33,060 bases of DNA from Gammaproteobacteria bacterium MedPE (GTDB lineage Bacteria > Pseudomonadota > Gammaproteobacteria > Enterobacterales > Psychrobiaceae). The translations under genes and the position numbers were made by a program. Numbering within the stretch: the first letter of the stretch is position 1; each line of letters starts with the position of its first letter. Of the stretch, positions 1 to 7,009 are shown in pieces. The notes below the pieces were generated by a model, which had not been told where the DNA came from, made no database searches, and saw nothing but the letters and a program-made list of their open reading frames with translations. The DNA is taken from positions 1 to 33,060 of the forward strand of contig MPDF01000023.1 of NCBI GenBank assembly GCA_001874365.1, given 5' to 3'.

Positions 1-348
1 CGCCTCGGTCACTTCACCGAGGTCTTCGTCAATAGCACCAACGGGCACAGACACATACATAGTGGCATACGGTACACAACGCGCTTGCTGGTCGGTGAAT
101 TCAAATGCGTAATCGCCAGCTTCTTTGGACACCGTTGACGGCTCATTATCATCCTGTTTGCCATTACCGTTAATATCTAACCAAACATTTGCGCCCGAGA
201 CGTAACCATCAATGACTTTGCCGCCATACGTTGTCGTCGTAGGTGCAGGAGTTGGCGTTGGTGTTGATGTGTTTGACGAAGAAGAGCCGCCACAACCAGC
301 AATGATCGAGCTAATCAGTAATGCCAGACTTAATTTAGCAGTGCGCAT
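1..348 (-). CDS. Lipoprotein, N-terminal part (runs off the left edge)
   Basis: The reading frame is open from an ATG at 348 down to base 1, giving 116 residues with no stop. An AAGGA ribosome-binding site lies just upstream of the ATG. The protein starts with a short hydrophobic signal and a lipobox (IIAGC, Cys19), so it should be lipidated after signal peptidase II cleavage. A Ser/Thr/Pro-rich linker of about 20 residues follows, then a segment with DGYVSGANVWLDINGNGKQD. That pattern (DGY.SGA..WLD.NGNG..D) is common at the start of repeat domains in large secreted or surface proteins of marine gammaproteobacteria, and its acidic DINGNGKQDDNE stretch looks like a calcium-binding loop. The rest of the protein lies outside, so the function is unknown. 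It is downstream of the LytTR gene on the same strand, 73 bp away. Confidence 0.85.
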   Translation of the reverse strand, partial: MRTAKLSLALLISSIIAGCGGSSSSNTSTPTPTPAPTTTTYGGKVIDGYVSGANVWLDINGNGKQDDNEPSTVSKEAGDYAFEFTDQQARCVPYATMYVSVPVGAIDEDLGEVTEA

Positions 349-421
349 AGAAATCCTTTTTTGATATTTATTATTATTTTATGGCGAGCAACTTATCGTA
401 TTTTGTGAATGATGAAAATAC

Positions 422-1363
422 CTAGCTTACGCCTAATTCGTTTACTTTGGCCTGAAACGTCCGTGAAACAGGCACAACAACATCATTGGATAATCGTAAC
501 AAAGTTTTTCGACCTTCTTTTTGCACGCCAACAATCGCATCCGTTGCTACCCACCAAGAGCGATGAGTCTGCAAACCTTCATAATGTTGTAGTAGTGATA
601 ATGCGTCTTTAAAGCGCATTAATGTGAGGTGCTCACCGCGTGATGTATAAATTCGTAGATAATGGTCGTCCATCTCTAAACATAATAATTTGCCGCGTTT
701 TTCTAGCGGCACTTTTGCCATTAATTCATCAAGTTGTTGATTTGAGCTGTTGGCGATAGTGAGCTTTTGTTCAGCTAACATTTTTTGTGAATGAGCTAAT
801 TGCTCACGTTGTTGACCGATGAGTTGTCGCATCAGACTAATGATTGTAATGACACCGCCAATTAATGAGGTTTGAATAAAGGCTGAGCCAACTTGTGACA
901 AGTAATCAATCGTGACATTAAAAAAAAGTGCACTTAGTAGTGGCACTACAAAGCTCATGATTACACTCGCTATTAACGCGCCGATCGCAATACGTTGCCA
1001 TCGTTGCTTAATTTTTTTTGTTAAAAATTGATCTGATATGTCTATCATTGGTGAGTAAATAACATAACCAATGACACAGGTTAAAATCCAAAATGACAAG
1101 GCTATTGGCAGTGCAATATCGACCATGCCAAAAGGCGCTAACAGGCCAATGATTGACCCTGCAACCACCATCGAAATGATTCCCTGAAGAAAATTCTTTT
1201 CTTTAAAGATAATCAAAAGTAATTGAATTTTATTGTTTATTTCACGATTCGCCAATTGCACACTGCCTGTTTTGGGTTCATTCACGAATTTAACGTGTTG
1301 TTTTACGTAAAGTCGCTGTCGATAGTATCTGAAGTATTTTATCGTTTTTCTCAAGCAGCGCAA
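422..1363 (-). CDS. Membrane-anchored LytTR-family transcriptional regulator
   Basis: The C-terminal ~95 residues form a LytTR DNA-binding domain (LLCLEMDDHYLRIYTSRG, then the RSWWVATDAIVG and VPVSRTFQAKV regions). The N-terminal half carries four predicted membrane helices, followed by a short likely coiled coil (REQLAHSQKMLAEQKL). This suggests a one-component regulator that senses a membrane signal and binds DNA directly, with no response-receiver domain. The start is uncertain. The outer limit, 1363, is a TTG without a clear ribosome-binding site. An in-frame GTG at 1261 and an ATG at 1171 are alternatives, and the ATG has a good AGGGA nine bases upstream but would begin inside the first helix. 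The gene is divergent from the DUF2141/carotenoid-oxygenase operon and is the obvious candidate to control it; that is inference from position. Confidence 0.8.
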   Translation of the reverse strand: MRCLRKTIKYFRYYRQRLYVKQHVKFVNEPKTGSVQLANREINNKIQLLLIIFKEKNFLQGIISMVVAGSIIGLLAPFGMVDIALPIALSFWILTCVIGYVIYSPMIDISDQFLTKKIKQRWQRIAIGALIASVIMSFVVPLLSALFFNVTIDYLSQVGSAFIQTSLIGGVITIISLMRQLIGQQREQLAHSQKMLAEQKLTIANSSNQQLDELMAKVPLEKRGKLLCLEMDDHYLRIYTSRGEHLTLMRFKDALSLLQHYEGLQTHRSWWVATDAIVGVQKEGRKTLLRLSNDVVVPVSRTFQAKVNELGVS

Positions 1364-1419
1364 TGACGAGTTTTAAAAAGTAAATTGCGTGTTTATTAAT
1401 GTTAACTAGGAGAGCGAAA

Positions 1420-1842
1420 ATGAATAAATTGATGACAACAATGATGATGGCATCATTAATAAGTACGTCGGTAGTAAGTCATGAATTAACGTTTTCAATG
1501 AAAGCGGTGAAAAAGAATCAAGGTAAGATTTACGTTGCGTTATTTAAGGGCGAGGAAAGCTATCAAAATCGCAATGCACACTCGTCGGTTATCGTTGATG
1601 CTGACAATGACATTATTAATGTGACTTTTAGTCATTTACCTAAAGGAGAATATGCCATTCGTTATTTTCACGATCTCAATGACAATGGAAAATTGGACGT
1701 TAACTTATTTGGTAGTCCGTTAGAGGGCATTGGATTTTCTAATAACGCAAAACCAAGTTATGGACCTGTCGGTTATGATGGCGCTAAATTTATGCTTTCT
1801 AAAGATCTTGTTAATGAATCGACAGTGATTTACGGAGAGTAA
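1420..1842 (+). CDS. DUF2141 secreted protein
   Basis: This 140-residue protein has a Sec-type signal peptide (MNKLMTTMMMASLISTSVVS) and one DUF2141 domain, recognisable from LTFSMKAVKKNQGKIYVALF, the GEYAIRYFHDLNDNGKLD block and the GPVGYDGAKF end. The frame opens at an ATG at 1399, but 1420 is preferred because AGGAG lies at 1408-1412. DUF2141 has no established biochemical role; from memory it often sits next to carotenoid genes, which fits the gene that begins one base after this stop. Its product is expected in the periplasm, as is that of the next gene. It is the first gene of the operon that diverges from the LytTR regulator. Confidence 0.87.
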   Translation: MNKLMTTMMMASLISTSVVSHELTFSMKAVKKNQGKIYVALFKGEESYQNRNAHSSVIVDADNDIINVTFSHLPKGEYAIRYFHDLNDNGKLDVNLFGSPLEGIGFSNNAKPSYGPVGYDGAKFMLSKDLVNESTVIYGE

Positions 1843-1843
1843 C

Positions 1844-3373
1844 ATGAAGTTATCACGACGCCACTTTTTGAAGTCAGCTACAGCGGTTGGTGCCGTAGCA
1901 AGTATGCCTCTTGCATTGCCTGTTGGCGCAAAAAGCGCAAAAAGCGCAGAGAGTACAATAGTCAATTACAAGTCATTTTTTAATAAAGCGCTAGCAAATG
2001 ATCCTCGATTGATAGGCTTTAGCGACGTTAATCATGACTTTTCGCTAAAATCTATGGTCATTGAAGGTAAATTACCAGAGCAGTTGCAGGGAAGTTTATT
2101 GCGTAATGGCCCAGCAAAATTAGAGCGGGGCGATATTCGTTATCGGCATTTATTTGAAGGTGATGGGATGATCCAGCAATTTAGGTTTATTGATGGCAAA
2201 GTTCTTCACCGTGGCCGTTTCGTGCAAACTCAGAAGTATAGAGAAGAACAAAAGGCACAGCGCTTTTTATATTCTGGTCCCGACACTAAAATCGATGATT
2301 CATTGTCTGTTGTTAATAATGATACTGTTAATACCGCTAACACGAATATTATTCCTGTCGGCGATGAACTGTGGGCGTTGTGGGAAGCAGGATCACCAAC
2401 GCGCATCGATAAACAAACGTTAGGCTATAAGGAGTTAGTGGAGCTGGGAGCAGGTTCTCGTTATGGCGATAAACTCAAAGGGTTGCCATTTTCGGCGCAT
2501 CCAAAAATAGATAGCAATGGGGATATATTTAACTTTGGTCTTCACAGCTCAGGCCATATTGCAGTTTATCACTTAAAAGCGAATGGGCTAATGAAGAATG
2601 TGGCTCTAATCAATGCTAATTATCGCGGTGGAATGATGCATGACTTTTTGATCACCGAACGTCATGTCTTGTTGGTTTTGCCGTCGTTAACTCAGGCGCC
2701 GATGACATCAGGCTACTTTGAAAAAATTCAATTTGATAAAAATTTGCCGATGCGCGTGCTTGTGCTCGATAAAAACACCTTGTCGGAGATCAAATCTTAT
2801 GAATTACCACCGGGGTTTGTTTTTCACTTTGGCAATGCTTGGTTGGAAAAAAATGGCACAATTTGCTTCGATGCCAGTCTTTATCAAGATGCTGATGTCT
2901 TGCATAAATTATCAAAAATTATGACAGGGCAGGAGCATCAAGAAAGTCGAGCGAAATTAGTTTTTGTGAGTTTAAAAACGAATGGTCAGGTTGAAATTAA
3001 TAATGCCGATATAACGAGTGAGTTTCCAAGAATATTGCCGCACTTAACCGGACATAAAAATCAGCATTTATACCATTTATCAGCCAAGGAAAATGCCTTG
3101 TGGAGTGATAGCGTTTCTCGTGTTGATGTAACGACAGGTAAGCAGGAGAGTTACAATTATGGCAGTGACTATTTAGTTGAAGAGCATGTACCTATTGCGA
3201 TAAAAGGTGGTGAGAAAGGAGCTTTTGTTATGGGAACTGCTCTGCACGTACCGAGCAAACGGACCTGTCTTAACGTATTTGAAGCCGACAATCTTGCTGC
3301 CGGTCCAATAGCAAGAGCATGGTTACCGTACCATTTACCTCTAGGTTTCCACGGAAACTTTGTTGCGTCGTAA
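1844..3373 (+). CDS. Tat-exported carotenoid-oxygenase (RPE65/CCD) family enzyme
   Basis: The 509-residue product belongs to the carotenoid cleavage oxygenase family, non-heme Fe(II) seven-bladed propellers that split alkene bonds of carotenoids or stilbenes using O2. The four iron-ligand histidines can be placed: His219 (FSAHP), His266 (GGMMHDF), His328 (FVFHFGNAW) and His503 (LPLGFHGNF). The RNGPAK and HLFEGDGMIQQF blocks are also typical. The N-terminus MKLSRRHFLKSATAVGAV is a twin-arginine signal ending near LPVGA, so the enzyme is probably exported folded with its iron. Most characterised bacterial members are cytoplasmic, which makes export notable. The gene starts one base after the DUF2141 stop, with GGAG in that gene's 3' end. 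The substrate cannot be told from sequence; a lignostilbene-type substrate is equally possible. Confidence 0.92.
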   Translation: MKLSRRHFLKSATAVGAVASMPLALPVGAKSAKSAESTIVNYKSFFNKALANDPRLIGFSDVNHDFSLKSMVIEGKLPEQLQGSLLRNGPAKLERGDIRYRHLFEGDGMIQQFRFIDGKVLHRGRFVQTQKYREEQKAQRFLYSGPDTKIDDSLSVVNNDTVNTANTNIIPVGDELWALWEAGSPTRIDKQTLGYKELVELGAGSRYGDKLKGLPFSAHPKIDSNGDIFNFGLHSSGHIAVYHLKANGLMKNVALINANYRGGMMHDFLITERHVLLVLPSLTQAPMTSGYFEKIQFDKNLPMRVLVLDKNTLSEIKSYELPPGFVFHFGNAWLEKNGTICFDASLYQDADVLHKLSKIMTGQEHQESRAKLVFVSLKTNGQVEINNADITSEFPRILPHLTGHKNQHLYHLSAKENALWSDSVSRVDVTTGKQESYNYGSDYLVEEHVPIAIKGGEKGAFVMGTALHVPSKRTCLNVFEADNLAAGPIARAWLPYHLPLGFHGNFVAS

Positions 3374-3453
3374 GCTAATTTATTGAAAGCTATTGCTTTA
3401 AATTTAAACATCGGTTTAACTTGTTGGCATAATAATAAAAGTAGAGTAGTTAA

Positions 3454-4128
3454 ATGACACCACAAGCCATGGAAAAATTCAGAGAAAAATATCGTGCCGC
3501 CATCTCATCGAGTTATTCAGGGTGGTTGCATATGTTATTTGTATTAGCGGTTGGTATCAGCGTTATTGTCTGTGGCTTGTTAAGTATTCATCAACCAAGT
3601 TGGCTTGAGTGGCTCGTTTTTCCATTAACGATGTTAGCTGTGAATTTTGCAGAATATTACGCGCATCGCTGGCTTGGGCATCGTAAAACAAAATATGGAA
3701 AACTCTTTTATCAGCGTCACAGTGGTGATCATCATAGCTTTTTTCTAGAGCATGCCATGCCATATCAATCAGTACGTGATTGGCGAGTCGTATTGTTTCC
3801 TGGTTATCTCATTATTGCGTTCATTGTTGGACTGGTGCTACCTGGTGGGTGGCTGCTGATGCAAATCGCTACCGATAACATCGCTTTTTTGTTTGGCGCG
3901 GCGGCAATCAGTGGTTATTTGTTTTATGAAGTAATGCATTTTTCTTATCACTTACCAGATGGCAGTTTTGTTGAACGCACGCCTATTTGGCGAGAGTTAC
4001 GCCAGTTGCATGTTGAACACCACAAACGTGACTTGATGGCGCAGAAGAATTTTAATATCACGATACCTATATTTGACTGGGTTTTCGGTACTTATCATTT
4101 GCCTAAAGATTGGCGCAATAAATCGTGA
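3454..4128 (+). CDS. Fatty acid hydroxylase / sterol desaturase superfamily membrane enzyme
   Basis: The 224-residue membrane protein carries the histidine boxes of the di-iron fatty acid hydroxylase superfamily: H71-x4-H76 (HRWLGH), H89-x3-HH94 (HSGDHH), H162-x3-H166 (HFSYH) and H186-xx-HH190 (HVEHH). Hydrophobic helices at about residues 25-65 and 112-160 place it in the inner membrane. Members hydroxylate or desaturate lipids, sterols or carotenoid rings. The neighbouring carotenoid-oxygenase gene makes a carotenoid or other isoprenoid substrate plausible, but neither a CrtZ identity nor a sphingolipid-type role can be assigned. The gene follows 80 bp after the oxygenase on the same strand, probably in the same transcription unit. 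Confidence 0.88.
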   Translation: MTPQAMEKFREKYRAAISSSYSGWLHMLFVLAVGISVIVCGLLSIHQPSWLEWLVFPLTMLAVNFAEYYAHRWLGHRKTKYGKLFYQRHSGDHHSFFLEHAMPYQSVRDWRVVLFPGYLIIAFIVGLVLPGGWLLMQIATDNIAFLFGAAAISGYLFYEVMHFSYHLPDGSFVERTPIWRELRQLHVEHHKRDLMAQKNFNITIPIFDWVFGTYHLPKDWRNKS

Positions 4129-4141
4129 GTAACCGCTAAAG

Positions 4142-4711
4142 ATGAAAAACGTGATAGTTGATAATATTCGAGACTGCCGCCTTTGTGAGGATAAATTTCC
4201 TCATGGCGTACGACCTGTGCTGCAATTCGATCCTAGTGCGAAAATCCTCATTGCCGGACAAGCGCCGGGGCGTAAGGTGCATGAATCTGGCATTCCGTTT
4301 GATGATGCTAGTGGCAATAGACTGCGCGATTGGTTAGGGGTTGATAAGGCGACTTTTTACGATGCGAAGCAGTTTGCGATTTTGCCTATGGCGTTTTGTT
4401 TTCCCGGTACCGGAAAATCGGGAGATTTAGCGCCGCCGAAAATCTGCGCTCAAACGTGGCGTGACGAGCTTATGACGCAGTTTGAATCCTTAGAACTCGT
4501 CATTATTCTCGGTCAATACGCCAAGGCCTATCACGCGCCTGATGCTGCTAAGTCGGTAACAGATGCCGTTAAGGCGTGGCGCGAACATTGGCCACAACAA
4601 TTAATATTACCGCATCCCAGTCCGCGTAATAACATTTGGCTTAAACGTAATCCGTGGTTTGACGCGGAGGTGGTCCCTGCGCTAAAACAGCGTGTCCAAG
4701 AAATTCTATAA
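4142..4711 (+). CDS. Uracil-DNA-glycosylase-superfamily protein with Fe-S-type cysteines
   Basis: This 189-residue protein has UDG-superfamily motifs: GQAPG at residues 39-43 (the active-site loop, followed by SGIPFDDASG), a VIILGQYA strand, and a C-terminal HPSPRNNIW that matches the second UDG motif. Four cysteines, C12-xx-C15 and C86-x15-C102, are spaced as in family 4/5 enzymes that hold a [4Fe-4S] cluster. The usual family 4 motif GEAPGxxED is changed to GQAPGRKVHES, so activity on uracil is not assured. The family is common in gammaproteobacteria and is usually annotated only as a UDG family protein (COG1573-like). The likely role is cytoplasmic base-excision repair. It lies 13 bp after the hydroxylase and 7 bp before the acetyltransferase, on the same strand. 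Confidence 0.85.
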   Translation: MKNVIVDNIRDCRLCEDKFPHGVRPVLQFDPSAKILIAGQAPGRKVHESGIPFDDASGNRLRDWLGVDKATFYDAKQFAILPMAFCFPGTGKSGDLAPPKICAQTWRDELMTQFESLELVIILGQYAKAYHAPDAAKSVTDAVKAWREHWPQQLILPHPSPRNNIWLKRNPWFDAEVVPALKQRVQEIL

Positions 4712-4718
4712 GTGATTT

Positions 4719-5240
4719 ATGATTATCCGACTATCTGACAATCTAGTGTTAAAACCGTTATTGCTTAGTGACGCGCCAGCACTTTTTCAACGTATCGAAG
4801 CGAACCGTTCGATGCTTGCGACTTATTTATACTGGGTTAAAGATGTAGTCGATGAAGCGAGTTGTTGGCGTTACATTGATGAACGCGCTAATAGTGAATT
4901 ACCCAAAAGACAATGGTTTGGGGTGTATGTTAATGATGAAGTTAGCGGTGTGTTTGCTATAAAATCTATCGATGACAATGGCTGTGCGGAACTTGGTTAT
5001 TGGCTGAGTGAACATGCACATGGTCACGGCGTTATTTCTCGATGTGTGGATTACTTAGCGACGCATCGCGATGATTTTGGCATTAAGGCACTGGAGTTTC
5101 ATTGTTTATCAAAAAACAACGCCAGTATTAGCATTGCCAAGAAAGCAGGTGCTAACTATGTCTCTACTATCACTGACTATTTTGAGCTTGATGGTCAAAT
5201 TCAAGATTTGTTGGTTTATCGCGCCGAGCTAGCGCCCTAA
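4719..5240 (+). CDS. GNAT N-acetyltransferase, RimJ/RimL-like
   Basis: The 173-residue protein has the GNAT fold in RimL form: the start LVLKPLLLSDAPALFQRIEANR, the mid-region GCAELGYWLSEHAHGHGVISR containing the acetyl-CoA loop (HGHGV replaces the usual Q/RxxGxG/A), and the C-terminal FHCLSKNNASISIAKKAG motif typical of ribosomal-protein acetyltransferases. E. coli RimL acetylates the N-terminal Ser of ribosomal protein L7/L12, but RimL-like paralogues also act on small molecules, so no exact substrate is claimed. It follows the UDG-like gene with a 7-bp gap. Confidence 0.85.
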   Translation: MIIRLSDNLVLKPLLLSDAPALFQRIEANRSMLATYLYWVKDVVDEASCWRYIDERANSELPKRQWFGVYVNDEVSGVFAIKSIDDNGCAELGYWLSEHAHGHGVISRCVDYLATHRDDFGIKALEFHCLSKNNASISIAKKAGANYVSTITDYFELDGQIQDLLVYRAELAP

Positions 5241-5257
5241 TCGGCGAATTGGTATGA

Positions 5258-6943
5258 TTGCGCTTTATCATCCCAATTGAGTATCGCCCCGTGAGCAGCC
5301 TGTCTTCATCGCTATTTCATCTTTATTCCCGCGATGTAAGTGATATTAGTCTTCCTGATAAGTTTACCTTTCCTTTTTTCTATCAGCCTCATCCTCTTGC
5401 CATTGCCGCGAGCGATCAGCTACAACAATGGCTATCAGGTGAGGGGCGCTCATTGCATGATTTTGATAACGACGGCAAAATGTTCGGCGTGCTGGTGGTA
5501 CGTGATGCTCAGGGAGAGCTTGGCTTTCTGGCGGCTTATTCGGGGCAAACGCTAAAACCTGAGTTATCAAAACTCAATGTTGGCTTTTGTCCAATGATAA
5601 GTCTTGGCGGTGATAAGCAAAGCGCCGTTGAGCAATTGGCTATCAATGAGATGAATAGCGATATAGCGCACAAAGAAGCCAACCCACTTATCGAGCAACT
5701 GGCCACGCAGATCAAAGAAGCTGAACAATCTTTTTCTGAGCAGATCAGCGCGTGGCAAGCACAAATGGCGGATAATCGTGAAGCGCGGAAAGCGCAGCGT
5801 GCCACTGCCGATGAAGATTTGTTAAAAACACTAGCTCAGCAAAGCGTTGATGATAAAAACACACTACGAGATTTAAAACTAGAGGCGCAAAAAACGTTAG
5901 CAGAATTACGACTGCAATATAGCGTGTTAGTGGACGAGTTAAATCAGCTAAAAGAATCCCGTAAGCAACGTTCTAATGATTTACAGCAGTATTTATTTGC
6001 TAAGTATCAGCTACTTAATGCGAACGGCGAAACACGTGATATGAATGAGCTCTTTGCAACGACAGCGCAGCGCGTACCGCCGTCAGGCTCTGGAGATTGT
6101 GCAGCGCCAAAGCTGTTACAAACGGCCTATCAGATGAAGCTTACGCCTATTGCTCTGAGCGAATTTTGGTGGGGAAAAGCGCCTGATTCGCAAGTACGTC
6201 AACACAAGCAGATGTATCCGGCGTGTATCGGTAAATGCCAGCCTATTTTAAATTACATGCTGCAAGGGCTTGAAGTGGATGAAGATCCATTGCAGCAACT
6301 TGGCAATGACTCAGCTGATCTCGATATTGTGCATGAAGAAGCGTCATTTTTGGTGATTAACAAGCCATCTGGTTTGTTATCAATACCGGGACGACATGTG
6401 CACGATAGTGTGAAAACTCGCATTCGCGCCATGTATCCCAATGCCCGTGGGGGTTTAATTGTTCATCGTTTAGATATGGCGACGTCGGGATTAATGCTCA
6501 TTGCGCTAAACGAGCGTGCGCAAAAGAATTTCCAGCATCAATTTATTAAGCGCACTGTTCATAAGCAATATGTGGCTATTGTTGATGGTGTGCTTGATAG
6601 CGAGCTTGGTTGTGAAGGTGAAATAGACTTGCCACTGTGTAATGATTTTGAAGACAGACCACGGCAAAAGGTGTGCGTTGTTGAAGGTAAATCCGCTCAT
6701 ACCAAGTGGCAAATTGCTAAAAAGGAGAATGGCCGAACATGGCTAAATTTATGGCCTGTGACTGGTCGAACTCATCAGTTACGTGTGCATTGTGCTCATC
6801 ATCAAGGGCTTAACACCGCTATTGTCGGGGATGATTTATATGGTAATAGTGATGCACGATTGATGTTACATGCGCAGCGCATAGAGTTTAATCATCCGTT
6901 GACGAAAAAACCTTTGGTGTTTGAAGTTCTGGCGCCTTTTTAA
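5258..6943 (+). CDS. Long RluA-family pseudouridine synthase with N-terminal coiled coil and Cys-containing domain
   Basis: The C-terminal ~210 residues are an RluA-type pseudouridine synthase: VINKPSGLLSIPG, then VHRLDMATSGLML with the catalytic Asp406, then WPVTGRTHQLRVH. It should isomerise uridine in rRNA or tRNA. The N-terminal ~350 residues are unlike E. coli RluA (about 220 aa). They contain an N-terminal block (FTFPFFYQPHPLA, GKMFGVLVV), a charged, probably coiled-coil stretch at about residues 130-245, and a conserved-looking segment with C281 (SGSGDCAAPKLL) and YPACIGKCQPIL (C323, C327). I recall comparable ~560-residue proteins in Vibrio and Shewanella relatives. The start is uncertain: the frame opens at a TTG at 5258, with a GTG at 5291 as an alternative, and neither has a strong ribosome-binding site. 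The RNA target is unknown. Confidence 0.88.
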   Translation: MRFIIPIEYRPVSSLSSSLFHLYSRDVSDISLPDKFTFPFFYQPHPLAIAASDQLQQWLSGEGRSLHDFDNDGKMFGVLVVRDAQGELGFLAAYSGQTLKPELSKLNVGFCPMISLGGDKQSAVEQLAINEMNSDIAHKEANPLIEQLATQIKEAEQSFSEQISAWQAQMADNREARKAQRATADEDLLKTLAQQSVDDKNTLRDLKLEAQKTLAELRLQYSVLVDELNQLKESRKQRSNDLQQYLFAKYQLLNANGETRDMNELFATTAQRVPPSGSGDCAAPKLLQTAYQMKLTPIALSEFWWGKAPDSQVRQHKQMYPACIGKCQPILNYMLQGLEVDEDPLQQLGNDSADLDIVHEEASFLVINKPSGLLSIPGRHVHDSVKTRIRAMYPNARGGLIVHRLDMATSGLMLIALNERAQKNFQHQFIKRTVHKQYVAIVDGVLDSELGCEGEIDLPLCNDFEDRPRQKVCVVEGKSAHTKWQIAKKENGRTWLNLWPVTGRTHQLRVHCAHHQGLNTAIVGDDLYGNSDARLMLHAQRIEFNHPLTKKPLVFEVLAPF

Positions 6944-7009
6944 TAGTTGATTGATAAAGAGCTTTGTGACACTTTATTCCCCATAAGAACTATAATAATG
7001 GAATAAAAT

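Noticed and set aside
3-22. Seven-bp inverted repeat CCTCGGT / ACCGAGG at the left edge
   Set aside because: It lies inside the lipoprotein coding frame and is readily explained by its Asp/Glu codons; no regulatory role is implied.
409-612. A 67-codon plus-strand frame inside the LytTR gene
   Set aside because: It is antisense to the conserved LytTR domain, which explains the codons; similar antisense frames in other genes were rejected for the same reason.
1364-1419. LytTR binding repeats in the divergent gap
   Set aside because: GTT-containing stretches are present, but no convincing pair of spaced direct repeats could be made, so no site is annotated.
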